Source: Polynucleobacter ibericus
GTDB lineage: Bacteria > Pseudomonadota > Gammaproteobacteria > Burkholderiales > Burkholderiaceae
DNA: 64,000 nt
NCBI RefSeq assembly: GCF_018687955.1
Contig: NZ_CP061309.1
Location: forward strand, 1,359,564-1,423,563
Direction: 5' to 3'
Below the pieces are notes generated by a model, which worked only from the letters and a program-made list of their open reading frames with translations, was not told the origin of the DNA and did no database searches. This document shows positions 25,460 to 34,958 of the stretch, one piece after another (position 1 is the first letter of the stretch; the number at the start of each line of letters is the position of its first letter). The position numbers and the translations under genes were made by a program.

Positions 25460-26524
25460 ATGAAATCCACGCACGCACTTTTATCCATACAAGGACTTGA
25501 AATCGACTATCCCAGCCGGGATGGCAACAAGAGTGTGATCGCCGTCAAAAACCTGAATCTTGATCTCATGCCTGGTGAGATAGGTTGCCTGCTCGGATCC
25601 TCCGGCTGTGGAAAGTCCACTGTTCTGAGGGCGATTTGTGGTTTTGAACCCCCCAAATCTGGTGAAATCTTCTTACGTAACACGCTAGTCAGCTCGCCAT
25701 CGATCCTTCTACCACCAGGCCAAAGACGAATTGGCATGGTCTTTCAGGACTTTGCCCTCTTTCCTCACCTTAACGTATTAGAAAACGTCAGCTTTGGATT
25801 GCAGCATCTCCCAACCCAGCAAAGAGCTATTGTTGCAATGGATTGGCTCAAGAGAGTTTCTCTCTCAGATAAAGCGAACGCCTATCCCCATGAACTCAGC
25901 GGCGGCCAACAGCAGCGCGTGGCGCTTGCCAGGGCAATGGCACCGGAACCCGATTTAATTCTGCTCGATGAACCATTCTCCAGCTTGGATGTGGAATTAC
26001 GTGAGCGACTTGCTGGTGAAATGCGAGACATTCTCAAGATAAATAACATTACTGCCCTACTAGTTACTCACGATCAGATTGAAGCATTTGCCATTGCTGA
26101 CAAAGTGGGTGTCATGGCTGAAGGCAAGGTACTTCAATGGGATGAACCCTACGAGCTTTATCACCAGCCAGCCTCCCGCTATGTTGCGGACTTTATTGGT
26201 CGCGGCGTTTTTGTCAAAGGTCTAGTCCTGCCCGGAAATATGGTCAAGATTGAAATCGGTGAACTTCCCTTAGATCAAGGGCACCATGTGACTATTGGCC
26301 AAGAAATCGATGTGCTAATAAGAGCGGATGATATTCAGCATGATGACAATAGTCCTATGCAAGCAGAAGTAGTTCGCAAAACATTTAGGGGTGCAGATTT
26401 TTTATATTCTCTAAAACTACAATCTGGTGTAGAAGTATTAGCTCTTGTACCGAGCCATCACAACCATGCGGTAGGTGAAAAAATTGGCATCACCCTCGCC
26501 TTAGATCACGTGGTGACTTTTTAA
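25460..26524 (+). CDS. fbpC: Ferric iron ABC transporter ATPase FbpC
   Basis: A 354-residue ABC ATPase. Walker A GSSGCGKST, Q-loop VFQDFALFPH, signature LSGGQQQRVALARA, Walker B LILLDEPFSSLD and the switch VTHDQ are all present. A C-terminal TOBE-like regulatory region (about residues 260-354) matches FbpC and PotA-type ATPases. It faces fbpB across a 68-base divergent region and completes the importer. Confidence 0.9.
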   Translation: MKSTHALLSIQGLEIDYPSRDGNKSVIAVKNLNLDLMPGEIGCLLGSSGCGKSTVLRAICGFEPPKSGEIFLRNTLVSSPSILLPPGQRRIGMVFQDFALFPHLNVLENVSFGLQHLPTQQRAIVAMDWLKRVSLSDKANAYPHELSGGQQQRVALARAMAPEPDLILLDEPFSSLDVELRERLAGEMRDILKINNITALLVTHDQIEAFAIADKVGVMAEGKVLQWDEPYELYHQPASRYVADFIGRGVFVKGLVLPGNMVKIEIGELPLDQGHHVTIGQEIDVLIRADDIQHDDNSPMQAEVVRKTFRGADFLYSLKLQSGVEVLALVPSHHNHAVGEKIGITLALDHVVTF

Positions 26525-26547
26525 AGTACCCGCTCTAGCAGTAACAC

Positions 26548-26940
26548 CTAAATAAATACTGATATTTCAATCAGGTTTTGGTCCGGATCCCGGACATAGA
26601 CAGAATGAATCTTTTGGGTGGCGCCTGTGCGGATAACAGGACCTTCAATAATTGGCCAATTCTCTGATTTCAGCTTTTCAATAACTTGCTCTAGTGGGCG
26701 ATCTGCAATAAAACACAGGTCAAGTGCCCCAGGCGTCGGAATGTCAGCCTTAGGCTCAAACTCTTTGCCCTTGATGTGTAAATTTATTTTTTGATTGCCA
26801 AACTTAAATGCTTTGCGCTCTACTGGTGGCGTGCCTCCAATAAAAGATTCCAGCCTCATTCCCATTACGCGGGTATAAAAATCAACGCACTCTACTTCCT
26901 TGGCAGTGGTAAGTACCAAATGATCTAAATGGTCGATCAT
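26548..26940 (-). CDS. VOC (glyoxalase/bleomycin resistance) superfamily protein
   Basis: A 130-residue single VOC protein with paired beta-alpha-beta-beta-beta modules. It opens with DHLDHLVLTT, where the second His is a typical metal ligand, and closes with VYVRDPDQNLIEIS, where the Glu is the second-module ligand. Members include dioxygenases, isomerases and fosfomycin-type enzymes, so the reaction is open. It is 22 bases downstream of the lyase gene on the same strand and may act in the same pathway. Confidence 0.8.
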   Translation of the reverse strand: MIDHLDHLVLTTAKEVECVDFYTRVMGMRLESFIGGTPPVERKAFKFGNQKINLHIKGKEFEPKADIPTPGALDLCFIADRPLEQVIEKLKSENWPIIEGPVIRTGATQKIHSVYVRDPDQNLIEISVFI

Positions 26941-26962
26941 GCTGATCTCCTTCTATTAAAAA

Positions 26963-27898
26963 TTATTGAGCGCGGCGTAACTCATCAACATAGTTAGGCT
27001 CAGGATGAAGCGTACAGGTGCTACCAGCCTTAGCAACTTGCCCTGGAACCTCATGTCCAACTATCTTTGGCAACTCCCTGGCAAGTGCAATTAACTTCGA
27101 AATGTTCATGCCAGTGTCATAACCCATTGCATCGAGCATATGAATCGCATCTTCACTTGAAACATTTCCGCTGGCACCTGGTGCATATGGGCAGCCACCT
27201 AATCCACCCAAGGAGCCATCAAAGCGCACAATGCCAGATTGCACGGCAGCCAAGATATTGGCCAGACCCATTCCTCTGGTGTTATGGAAGTGCAATGTTA
27301 GTTGCAGGTTAGGAAATTGCTTTTGAAATGCATCGCACATCTTCTTTACTTGATCTGGGTTAGCCATACCCGTGGTATCGCAAATGGTTACACCTCGCAC
27401 CCCAAGGTCTGCAAAGCGCTGCACAAATCTCTCCACCACTGCCTGGGGAACATCTCCTTCCATAGGGCAGCCAAAGCTAGTAGATAGCGAAACATTGATC
27501 GGCGTTCTGCCATCAACATAGCGAATGACTTCTGCTAATCCGGAAAAACTCTTTTCTCGCCCCATTCTCAGATTGGCCAAATTATGAGTTTCTGAAGTGG
27601 ACATCACCAAATTAAATTCATCAGCCCTAGACTCAAAAGCACGCTCTGCACCACGCAAATTCGGAACTAGTACTGTGTACTCAACTCCCGGCACTCGACG
27701 AATTCTCCCCATGACCTCCTCAGCATCTCGCAGCATCGGAATAGCCTTAGGGGAAGTAAATGAAGTCACTTCAATTTTGGCAAAACCACAGTCGCTGAGT
27801 TCATCAATCAATCTCACCTTATCGTCCGTAGGAATAAAGTTCGGCTCGATCTGAAAACCATCTCTGGTGACAACATCGTTGAAATAAATTCTGGTCAT
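26963..27898 (-). CDS. Hydroxymethylglutaryl-CoA lyase family enzyme
   Basis: A 311-residue TIM-barrel lyase. The ATG at 27898 is preceded by AAAGAG and gives the normal N-terminus MTRIYFNDVVTRDGFQIE, so the longer in-frame extension to 27952 is rejected. It has the RDG.Q catalytic opening, the metal-binding HFHNTRG and the GCPYAPGASGN loop with the active-site cysteine. These enzymes split 3-hydroxy-3-methylglutaryl-CoA or similar branched hydroxyacyl-CoAs. The neighbouring CoA-transferase would make the CoA substrate, suggesting a two-step breakdown of a hydroxy-dicarboxylic acid; the exact acid is unknown. Confidence 0.85.
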   Translation of the reverse strand: MTRIYFNDVVTRDGFQIEPNFIPTDDKVRLIDELSDCGFAKIEVTSFTSPKAIPMLRDAEEVMGRIRRVPGVEYTVLVPNLRGAERAFESRADEFNLVMSTSETHNLANLRMGREKSFSGLAEVIRYVDGRTPINVSLSTSFGCPMEGDVPQAVVERFVQRFADLGVRGVTICDTTGMANPDQVKKMCDAFQKQFPNLQLTLHFHNTRGMGLANILAAVQSGIVRFDGSLGGLGGCPYAPGASGNVSSEDAIHMLDAMGYDTGMNISKLIALARELPKIVGHEVPGQVAKAGSTCTLHPEPNYVDELRRAQ

Positions 27899-27935
27899 AG
27901 TCTGCTCTTTATTGATCTTCTGTCTAGATTTTGTA

Positions 27936-29129
27936 TCATTTTTTAAATGCAATGCCGCGCTCTTTTAAGGAGGTGATTTGAGATGCATTTAAGCCAATGC
28001 TCTTTAAGATCTCATCGGTATTCTCACCAATATCAGGGGCTAGGGTCTTAATAGAACCTGGTGTGCGCGATAGTTTTGGAATGACTCCCGGCACCTCCAG
28101 CTGACTACCATCATGCATCTGAATCGTTTGAATATTCTCTCGGGCTTTGTAATGTGGATCGCATGCAATATCAGCAACGGTATAAATTCGGCCGGCTGGA
28201 ACAGCAACAGAATCTAGTGCCTCTAAAGCCTTATCCGTGCTCACTGTTTTAGCCCATTCACCAATCGCTTGATCAAGCTCGACCACCCGCTTCACTCGAC
28301 CATCGTTATTCTCTAACTTTGGATCACTCCCCAGATCATCACGACCAATCACTGTCATCAGGCGCTTAAAAATACTATCGCCATTACCGGCTACCAGCAC
28401 GTAGCCACCATCGGCACACTGATAGGCATTGGTTGGGGCAATGCCAGGTAATGCACTGCCAGCAGCTTGACGCACTTCACCAAAAGCGCTGTATTCAGGA
28501 AGTAAACTTTCCATACAGTTAAATACTGCTTCATATAGTGCGATATCAATAATCTGCCCTTTACCGCTGTGATGTCGCTCTTGCAGTGCGAGCAAAATGC
28601 CAATCACACCATGTAAAGAGGCTAAGGTGTCGCCAATACTAATGCCCACACGCACTGGCACTCTGCCTGGCTCAGCGGTCAGATGACGTAAGCCGCCCAT
28701 CGCCTCAGCAACCACACCAAAACCAGGCTTATCTTTGTATGGGCCAGTCTGACCGTAACCACTAATGCGAAGAACAATTAATTTTGGATTGAGTTCTAAT
28801 AACTTTTCCGGATCAAGACCCCAACCCTCCAATGTGCCAGGGCGAAAGTTTTCAATCAGAACATCCGCTTCTTGAATTAATGTTCTGACAATCTCTTGCG
28901 CCTCTGATTGCCTTAAATCCAAAGAGAGTGATTTTTTATTCCGTGACTGCACCTGCCACCAAATAGATGTGCCATCTTTTAGTAGTCGCCACTTACGTAA
29001 TGCATCACCTACTTTCGGTGGCTCAATCTTAATAACTTCAGCACCAAAGTCGGCCAATGTTTTGGCGGCAAATGGTCCGGCAATGAGTTGCCCCATTTCC
29101 ACAACCTTCAACTCTGCTAACGGTTCCAT
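27936..29129 (-). CDS. Class III (CaiB/BaiF) CoA-transferase
   Basis: A 397-residue family III CoA-transferase. It has the opening LKVVEMGQLIAGPFAAKTLADFGAEVIKIE (in part), NKKSLSLDLR, a catalytic-Asp region GISIGDTLASLHG and the final GENTDEIL motif. Family members move CoA between carboxylic acids. It is first in a three-gene minus-strand run with an HMG-CoA-lyase-like enzyme (37 bases) and a VOC protein, a combination that suggests activation then cleavage of an organic acid. Confidence 0.88.
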   Translation of the reverse strand: MEPLAELKVVEMGQLIAGPFAAKTLADFGAEVIKIEPPKVGDALRKWRLLKDGTSIWWQVQSRNKKSLSLDLRQSEAQEIVRTLIQEADVLIENFRPGTLEGWGLDPEKLLELNPKLIVLRISGYGQTGPYKDKPGFGVVAEAMGGLRHLTAEPGRVPVRVGISIGDTLASLHGVIGILLALQERHHSGKGQIIDIALYEAVFNCMESLLPEYSAFGEVRQAAGSALPGIAPTNAYQCADGGYVLVAGNGDSIFKRLMTVIGRDDLGSDPKLENNDGRVKRVVELDQAIGEWAKTVSTDKALEALDSVAVPAGRIYTVADIACDPHYKARENIQTIQMHDGSQLEVPGVIPKLSRTPGSIKTLAPDIGENTDEILKSIGLNASQITSLKERGIAFKK

Positions 29130-29352
29130 GACATCCCCTGGAATATGTCTTTATACGAAATTACCCTTCTTCACGAGGGTTATTAATGATTATATTAAGC
29201 ATTCACAGGGTAGTTAATAGTAAATATCCATAAACTACCACTCATGGCAATGAATTCATTCTTAATCCGCCCATATTGAGTAAGAATTCAGACTATATTA
29301 CTCAAGCACTCATTTAAATGACGTAGATTTGAAATAAGCATAGTATGAATGT

Positions 29353-29589
29353 ATGACTATCCTTCTTCTATTACTTTCTCCAGCATTATTTGGACTATTT
29401 TGGATCATTCGATTTCAGATATGTAGCGCACGTCGCAGACGTCTAATAGAAACCTATGGAATTGACTCAAAGAAATTACGGAAGATGAGCTGTAAAGAGG
29501 TTGGCAAACTCAGGAAGAGCATTCAAGAGATGCAAGACAAGGATGATGCCTATGGTCTTGAATCTGTTATCAGACCATATAGACCATAA
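29353..29589 (+). CDS. Small membrane-anchored hypothetical protein
   Basis: A 78-residue frame with one strong N-terminal hydrophobic helix (residues 2-19) followed by a basic, probably cytoplasmic tail (SARRRRLIETYGIDSKKLRKM). The coding pattern looks real, but there is no recognisable family and no strong Shine-Dalgarno. It precedes the universal stress gene by 78 bases. Confidence 0.45.
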   Translation: MTILLLLLSPALFGLFWIIRFQICSARRRRLIETYGIDSKKLRKMSCKEVGKLRKSIQEMQDKDDAYGLESVIRPYRP

Positions 29590-29667
29590 AACAATGATTG
29601 TTCACTTGCTATATTTGTCTTAAACTCAAAATATGCAGTACTAAATAAAGAAAGGGTAAAAAAACCA

Positions 29668-30093
29668 ATGAAAATACTACTACCTATAGATGGCTCAAAA
29701 TCCTCACTGAATGCCGTCAAGTATGCTGTAAAGCTGGCTAAGAATTCTCGTAGCCCTGCTAATGTCACTTTGGTCAGCGTCCATGATGACATCGGCCTAA
29801 GCCATGTAAAGCAATTTGTATCTAAAAGCGTAGTTGATGACTACTTGCGTGAAATCAGCGAAAAAGAATTAAAACCAGCTCAGAAGGTATTGGATGCCGC
29901 TGGGGTTAAACACAATATGGCCATTAGACGCGGTCATATCTCCGAAGAGATTATTGCCCTAGCCAATAAAGACAAAGTTGACATGATTGTGATGGGCGCT
30001 AAAGGACGCAGTGGTTTGCTGGATGTCTTGATGGGCTCAGTAGCGCAACGTGTTTCGAGTTCAGCTAAACAACCTGTTTTATTAGTGAAATAG
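29668..30093 (+). CDS. Universal stress protein (UspA family)
   Basis: A 141-residue single Usp domain beginning MKILLPIDGSKSSLNAVKYA. The ATP-binding signature G-2x-G-9x-G(S/T) is intact in MGAKGRSGLLDVLMGSVAQRV, so it belongs to the ATP-binding class. AAAGGG lies 10-15 bases before the ATG. Such proteins support survival under stress. The downstream space to the converging PII gene holds a perfect palindrome. Confidence 0.92.
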   Translation: MKILLPIDGSKSSLNAVKYAVKLAKNSRSPANVTLVSVHDDIGLSHVKQFVSKSVVDDYLREISEKELKPAQKVLDAAGVKHNMAIRRGHISEEIIALANKDKVDMIVMGAKGRSGLLDVLMGSVAQRVSSSAKQPVLLVK

Positions 30094-30127
30094 TTCCGGA
30101 CATTTTTTCAGGGTTTCAGAAGTATTT

Positions 30128-30158
30128 TTGAGTTGGTCACCAGTGGTGACCAACTCAA
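30128..30158. repeat. Perfect 31-bp palindrome between convergent genes
   Basis: Arms TTGAGTTGGTCACCA and TGGTGACCAACTCAA (15 bp each) flank one central G. In RNA it would be a strong hairpin for both convergent transcripts, but neither strand has a T-run directly after it, so it is not a standard intrinsic terminator. A protein-binding site is the alternative. Confidence 0.6.
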
Positions 30159-30192
30159 CTGATCAGCTCAAGGCTGTCTTACATTTTGCCAA

Positions 30193-30516
30193 CTAAGCAG
30201 ATGTCTTAGCAATAAAGAATGCTCTTGGCACTTCGGTGCACCAAACCACACCATCACCCACTTGGCCCGTCTGGCAGACCGTCACAATTTTATCCATGAG
30301 TACCTCAGCAACCTCATCGTTGCAAACGATCTCCACTCTTACCTTAGCTGAATAATCGGTTAGCTCATCTTTAATATTGGCTTTGCTCGTTTTAGCAGGC
30401 GCACTACAACCCTCAACTTTAGCAACCGTCATCCCCGGAAAACCAGGAGTCTCCATGAGAGCCGTTCTGAGAGCGGGTAATTTATTGGGGCGAATAACCG
30501 CCTTCACTTCCATCAT
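30193..30516 (-). CDS. PII-like signalling protein of a heavy-metal RND operon
   Basis: A 107-residue PII-superfamily protein (MMEVKAVIRPNKLPALRTALMETPG opening in part, ending GDGVVWCTEVPRAFFI). The T-loop region differs from GlnB/GlnK and lacks their uridylylation Tyr51 context. It overlaps the RND pump gene by 4 bases, so it is coupled to efflux rather than to nitrogen genes. A PII subgroup linked to metal RND operons (PII-NG) is described, and I place it there. Ligand and partner are unknown. Confidence 0.8.
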   Translation of the reverse strand: MMEVKAVIRPNKLPALRTALMETPGFPGMTVAKVEGCSAPAKTSKANIKDELTDYSAKVRVEIVCNDEVAEVLMDKIVTVCQTGQVGDGVVWCTEVPRAFFIAKTSA

Positions 30517-33500
30517 GCTTCCACCTCTTTCTCTTCAAACCATCTATACAGGACGGGTAGTACCAATAATGTCAGGGCTGTTGAGGTGATTAAACCAGCA
30601 ATCACCACAGCCGCAAGGGGACGAGTTACTTCTGAGCCAGGCCCACCCGAGAACAACATTGGCACGAGCGCCAGCATCGCTACCGAAGCAGTCATCATCA
30701 CCGGTCTAAATCGATGATTACACCCGTGCAATAGCGCATCCTCCATGCTGTAGCCATCCTCGCGCAACTGCTTAATAAAGGAAATCAACACAACTCCATT
30801 GAGCACTGCAATACCCCACAGATTAATAAATCCGACAGCTGCTGGCACTGAAAGATATTCACCTGAAATGAATAAGCCAAATACGCCACCTATGGATGCA
30901 AACGGCAATACAAGAATAATTAAACCCGCGAGCCTGACAGACTTGAACAGCATAAACAGCAAAAAGAAGATAGCTAGGATCGTGAGCGGAATAATGATCA
31001 TCAGACGCGCCATCGCTCTTTGCATATTTTCAAACTGACCACCCCACTGCAATGTATAGCCCTGGGGTAATTCGACATTCTTAGCAATCAACTCTTGGGC
31101 TTCTTGTACAAAACCACCCAAGTCACGTCCTTCCACGTTGACACCTACGACTAAACGTCGTCTACCAGACTCACGAGAGATTTGAGCAGGACCCTCAACC
31201 AAGGTGATTTCTGCTAAATCTCGCATCAGCACTTGAGCACCTTCTGGTGAATGCAAAATGATGTTCTCGATTGCATCAATATTATTTCGGTATGGGCCTG
31301 GATAACGCAAGACTAGTGGGAAACGACGCTCCCCTTCATAAATAGTACTTGCTTGCTTGCCACCAATGGCCGTTTCAATAACCTCATTGACATCAGAAAC
31401 ATTAATGCCGTAACGAGCAATAGCATCACGGTTAATTTTGATGTTGAGATAGTTTTGGCCGGAAGCTTGTTCAATACGTAAGTCATTGCTCCCCTTCATC
31501 TTGGTCAGAATCTGTCCGATTTGCGAGCCTAGCTTTTGTAAAACCGCTAAATCTTCACCAAAAATTTTGACAGCTACTTGTGATCGCACACCAGAGACCA
31601 TCTCATCGACCCTAGCTGCAATCGGTTGAGAAATAGCCAATTCAATACCAGGTAAGGTTTTGAGCTTTTCACGAATTTGTTGGGCGATCTCTTCCTGACT
31701 TAATTTGCGTTCGCTTTGAGGCTTCAGGGTCACGATCGGATCGGACTCATTCGGTTGACCAGGATCTGCGGGCGATTCACCTTTACCCAAACGAGATACC
31801 GCCATCTCCACGCCCGGAATAGTCATGATGCGTTTGATCGCCTCAAACTCCAACTTAATGGACTCATCCAATGAAATATTGGGTGCGCGCACAATCACTG
31901 GAGTAATAGAACCTTCTTGCATCACCGGAATAAATGCCTTACCTAACAACACAAATCCAACTAAGCTAATTCCCAAGGCAATCAAGGAGCGCTTCACGAC
32001 CAACTTCGGATTTGCCAAACTCCAATGCAACCAACGCTCGTAGGGAGCACGCATTTTCTTGACAATCTTCGTATCGTCCTCGCCACCACCCTTCAGGATG
32101 TATGAACATAGAACAGGTGATAAGGTAAAAGACAAGATCAGGGAAATAGTTAAAGCAATGGCAATCGTAATAGCCATTGGAGCAAACATCTTGCCTTCCA
32201 TTCCCTCTAGCGAGAGGAGTGGCATAAACACCAAAATGATGATGCCCACACCAAAGAGTACTGGTGTACCCACTTCAGATGCTGCTTCTAAGATGATCCT
32301 ATTTTTAGATTCGCCTGACTTGAGGCGCTCACCCAATTTGGCAAACGTGTTCTCCACTACCACCACGGAGCCGTCAACCATAATGCCAATTGCAATCGCA
32401 AGACCGCCTAATGACATGAGATTCGCTGAAATGCCATAGCGATTCATGACTAAGAAGGTAAGTAGTGGCGTTAGTAACAAGGTAGCCACCACAATCAGAG
32501 AGGAGCGCACGTCACCCAAGAAAAGGAATAGCAAAATAATGACGAGAATGACGCCTTCAATCAGCACCTTGGCCACGTTAAACATGGCAGCATTGACCAA
32601 ATCAGTGCGGTCATAAAAAGGCACAATCTGCAAACCATCTGGCAGTAACTTGCCTTCATTAATTTCTTCAACCTTGAGCTTGATGCGGTTGACCACATCA
32701 CGCGCATTACCGCCACGAATCATCTGAATAATGCCGGCAACACTTTCGGTATAGCCATTCTTAATGGCTGCGCCCTGTCGAATTTCACTACCAATAGTGA
32801 CCTCAGCAACGTTTTTGACATAGATTGGCGTTCCCTTCACTTCCTTGAGAATGATCTTGCCAATATCTTCCGGTTTAGTAATTAAACCTAGACCACGAAT
32901 TAAATAGCGCTCTGCATAACTCGGTAATTGACCACCTCCAGAATTAGCATTGTTTCTAGCTAAAGCTTGATAGACTTCATGCAAACTAATTTGGTAATGA
33001 CGTAAGCGCTCTGGATTTACCAATACTTGATACTCTCTTGCGTATCCGCCTTGCGTATTAATCTCAGCAACCCCAGGGATAGAGCGCAACATCGGCCGCA
33101 CGATCCAGTCTTGAACAGCACGGCGATCCGAGAGATCATCTACAGAAAGCTCACGATGACGATCTGAAGGATGATCTAAGGTGTACTGATAAACCTCACC
33201 CAAGCCTGTAGACGGAGGGGCTAAAACAGGAGTAATGCCGACCGGCATTTTTGAGGCAACTTCAATCAGTCGCTCAGTGACCAATTGACGCGCAAAGTAA
33301 ATATCGGTCTTTTCAGTAAACACCAAGGTAATTACAGAGATGCCGTTACGATTTAAAGAACGCATCTCAGTGAGACCAGGCAAGCCGGTCATTCCCAATT
33401 CAATTGGGATGGTGACAAATCGCTCTACTTCTTCTGGAGATTTACCGGGTGCCTCTGCGGCGATCTGTACCTGTACGTTGGTTACGTCTGGAAAAGCATC

Positions 33501-33608
33501 CACAGATAATCGCTTAGTTGCCAATAATCCAGCAACGAGCAGTACGATGGCAATAATGACCACCAATAGGCGTTGCTGTAGAGATAGGCGAACGATTCTT
33601 TCAATCAT
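30513..33608 (-). CDS. Heavy-metal efflux RND pump, CzcA/CusA family
   Basis: A 1031-residue inner-membrane proton/metal antiporter with twelve membrane segments and two large periplasmic domains. The HME-type opening MIERIVRLSLQQRLLVVIIA and PFVEELR-free N-terminus are typical of the class. The fourth helix reads AIGIMVDGSVVVVEN, so it keeps the Asp and Glu of the CzcA proton-relay motif but lacks the first Asp of the CzcA DFG version. Metal specificity (Zn/Co/Cd/Ni or Cu/Ag) cannot be fixed. It lies 3 bases after the adaptor gene and overlaps the PII gene. Confidence 0.92.
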   Translation of the reverse strand: MIERIVRLSLQQRLLVVIIAIVLLVAGLLATKRLSVDAFPDVTNVQVQIAAEAPGKSPEEVERFVTIPIELGMTGLPGLTEMRSLNRNGISVITLVFTEKTDIYFARQLVTERLIEVASKMPVGITPVLAPPSTGLGEVYQYTLDHPSDRHRELSVDDLSDRRAVQDWIVRPMLRSIPGVAEINTQGGYAREYQVLVNPERLRHYQISLHEVYQALARNNANSGGGQLPSYAERYLIRGLGLITKPEDIGKIILKEVKGTPIYVKNVAEVTIGSEIRQGAAIKNGYTESVAGIIQMIRGGNARDVVNRIKLKVEEINEGKLLPDGLQIVPFYDRTDLVNAAMFNVAKVLIEGVILVIILLFLFLGDVRSSLIVVATLLLTPLLTFLVMNRYGISANLMSLGGLAIAIGIMVDGSVVVVENTFAKLGERLKSGESKNRIILEAASEVGTPVLFGVGIIILVFMPLLSLEGMEGKMFAPMAITIAIALTISLILSFTLSPVLCSYILKGGGEDDTKIVKKMRAPYERWLHWSLANPKLVVKRSLIALGISLVGFVLLGKAFIPVMQEGSITPVIVRAPNISLDESIKLEFEAIKRIMTIPGVEMAVSRLGKGESPADPGQPNESDPIVTLKPQSERKLSQEEIAQQIREKLKTLPGIELAISQPIAARVDEMVSGVRSQVAVKIFGEDLAVLQKLGSQIGQILTKMKGSNDLRIEQASGQNYLNIKINRDAIARYGINVSDVNEVIETAIGGKQASTIYEGERRFPLVLRYPGPYRNNIDAIENIILHSPEGAQVLMRDLAEITLVEGPAQISRESGRRRLVVGVNVEGRDLGGFVQEAQELIAKNVELPQGYTLQWGGQFENMQRAMARLMIIIPLTILAIFFLLFMLFKSVRLAGLIILVLPFASIGGVFGLFISGEYLSVPAAVGFINLWGIAVLNGVVLISFIKQLREDGYSMEDALLHGCNHRFRPVMMTASVAMLALVPMLFSGGPGSEVTRPLAAVVIAGLITSTALTLLVLPVLYRWFEEKEVEA

Positions 33609-33611
33609 GCG

Positions 33612-34958
33612 TTATCCACCACTCAATTGACGTTTACGTTCAGTGTTTAGATGATATGCACCTTCAGTAGCAATTTCTTGACCTTCTTTTAAGCCGGAGA
33701 TCACTGGACGGAAGCCTTTGCCCTCAGGGCCTAGTTTGACGGGCACCATACGATAAGTATCGTCATCCAATCTCACGAAGACGTGATCATGATTATCTTC
33801 TCGTACGATGGCACCCAAAGGCACTACCAATCTATCGACTGGCTGACTCTCAATAAGCATAGTTGCCAACATGCCAGGCTTAATCTGACCTTCTTTATTG
33901 GCAAGCTCCATGCGCACAACAACCGTACGCGTTTGTGGATTGACAATGGAATCCACATGAGCGACTACGCCATCAATCTCTTGATTACGTAGGGCTGGAA
34001 TAATCAAAGATGCCTTTTGACCCTTATGAATCAAATAAGAATTACTCTCTGGAACTTCAGAAATCGCCCATAAAGTGCTCAGGTCTGCCACTGTAAACAA
34101 CGCATCCGCAGGCTGAACAACCTGGCCTTTATTAATCTTGCGCTCTACGATTTCACCAGGAATTGTTGCAACAACATTGTTGATAGATTCAATCACGCCC
34201 GTTTTAGCTAATTTATCAATGCTGACCTGATCCATCCCCTGTACTCTGAGTTGATCATTTGCAGCACGGAACTCTGCTTTTGCGCTACTCGCCTCAGCCT
34301 CGCGCCGCTGTAATTCTGCCAAGGCAATCACATCTTCCTTGTATAAAATTTTGGCTCGATTGGCTGCTTGATCCGCAAGCTGGCTCGCGCTCTTGGCTTT
34401 TAAATAAGCTAACTGTGATTGAGTTAATTCAGTAGAGGTAATTTTGGCTAAAACATCACCCTGCTTGACCATCTGACCAGGCACAGCCAAGATTTCAGAA
34501 ACACGCCCCGTGACGTTTGCACCAATCCGAGATAAGTTGAGCTCATTAAAATCAATTCGACCTGAAGCACGCAGCTCTTCTACGAATGGTGAAGTCTGAG
34601 CCTTACCATCAGCGATCATTTTGTGTAAATCTTCATTCACCACGACGACGTTGGGATCTTGTACAGACTTAATAGCCGGACTTCTATCGAAGACGTTGAA
34701 GTAATTCAAAATAATGATGAATGCGCAAAACCAAGGTAGATAAAAAATCCCTTTTTTAAACCATGGCGGTGTTTTGTCATAGCGACCACTGACTGCAGGA
34801 ACATGCTCTGCGATCCATTGATGCGCTTGAGCGTATAACTGGTTTTGGGTTTGGATGACCTGTCCAACCAATTCTTTCTTGTGGAATTTAATCTTTCGAA
34901 CCAAAAAGGTTTTCCAGACCTTTACCTTTTTCAGTAATGTCGCTAATTCTGGGTTCAT
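33612..34958 (-). CDS. RND efflux membrane-fusion (adaptor) protein, CzcB/CusB-like
   Basis: A 448-residue adaptor from the ATG at 34958, which overlaps the stop of the outer-membrane-factor gene as ATGA; a longer start at 34988 is unnecessary. An unusually long N-terminal cytoplasmic stretch (about 75 residues, rich in Lys) precedes one membrane helix (GIFYLPWFCAFIIILNYFN region). Then come the barrel-sandwich, a coiled-coil hairpin (TELTQSQLAYLKAKSASQLADQ region) and beta-barrel domains. No His-rich metal domain is visible. Confidence 0.88.
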   Translation of the reverse strand: MNPELATLLKKVKVWKTFLVRKIKFHKKELVGQVIQTQNQLYAQAHQWIAEHVPAVSGRYDKTPPWFKKGIFYLPWFCAFIIILNYFNVFDRSPAIKSVQDPNVVVVNEDLHKMIADGKAQTSPFVEELRASGRIDFNELNLSRIGANVTGRVSEILAVPGQMVKQGDVLAKITSTELTQSQLAYLKAKSASQLADQAANRAKILYKEDVIALAELQRREAEASSAKAEFRAANDQLRVQGMDQVSIDKLAKTGVIESINNVVATIPGEIVERKINKGQVVQPADALFTVADLSTLWAISEVPESNSYLIHKGQKASLIIPALRNQEIDGVVAHVDSIVNPQTRTVVVRMELANKEGQIKPGMLATMLIESQPVDRLVVPLGAIVREDNHDHVFVRLDDDTYRMVPVKLGPEGKGFRPVISGLKEGQEIATEGAYHLNTERKRQLSGG

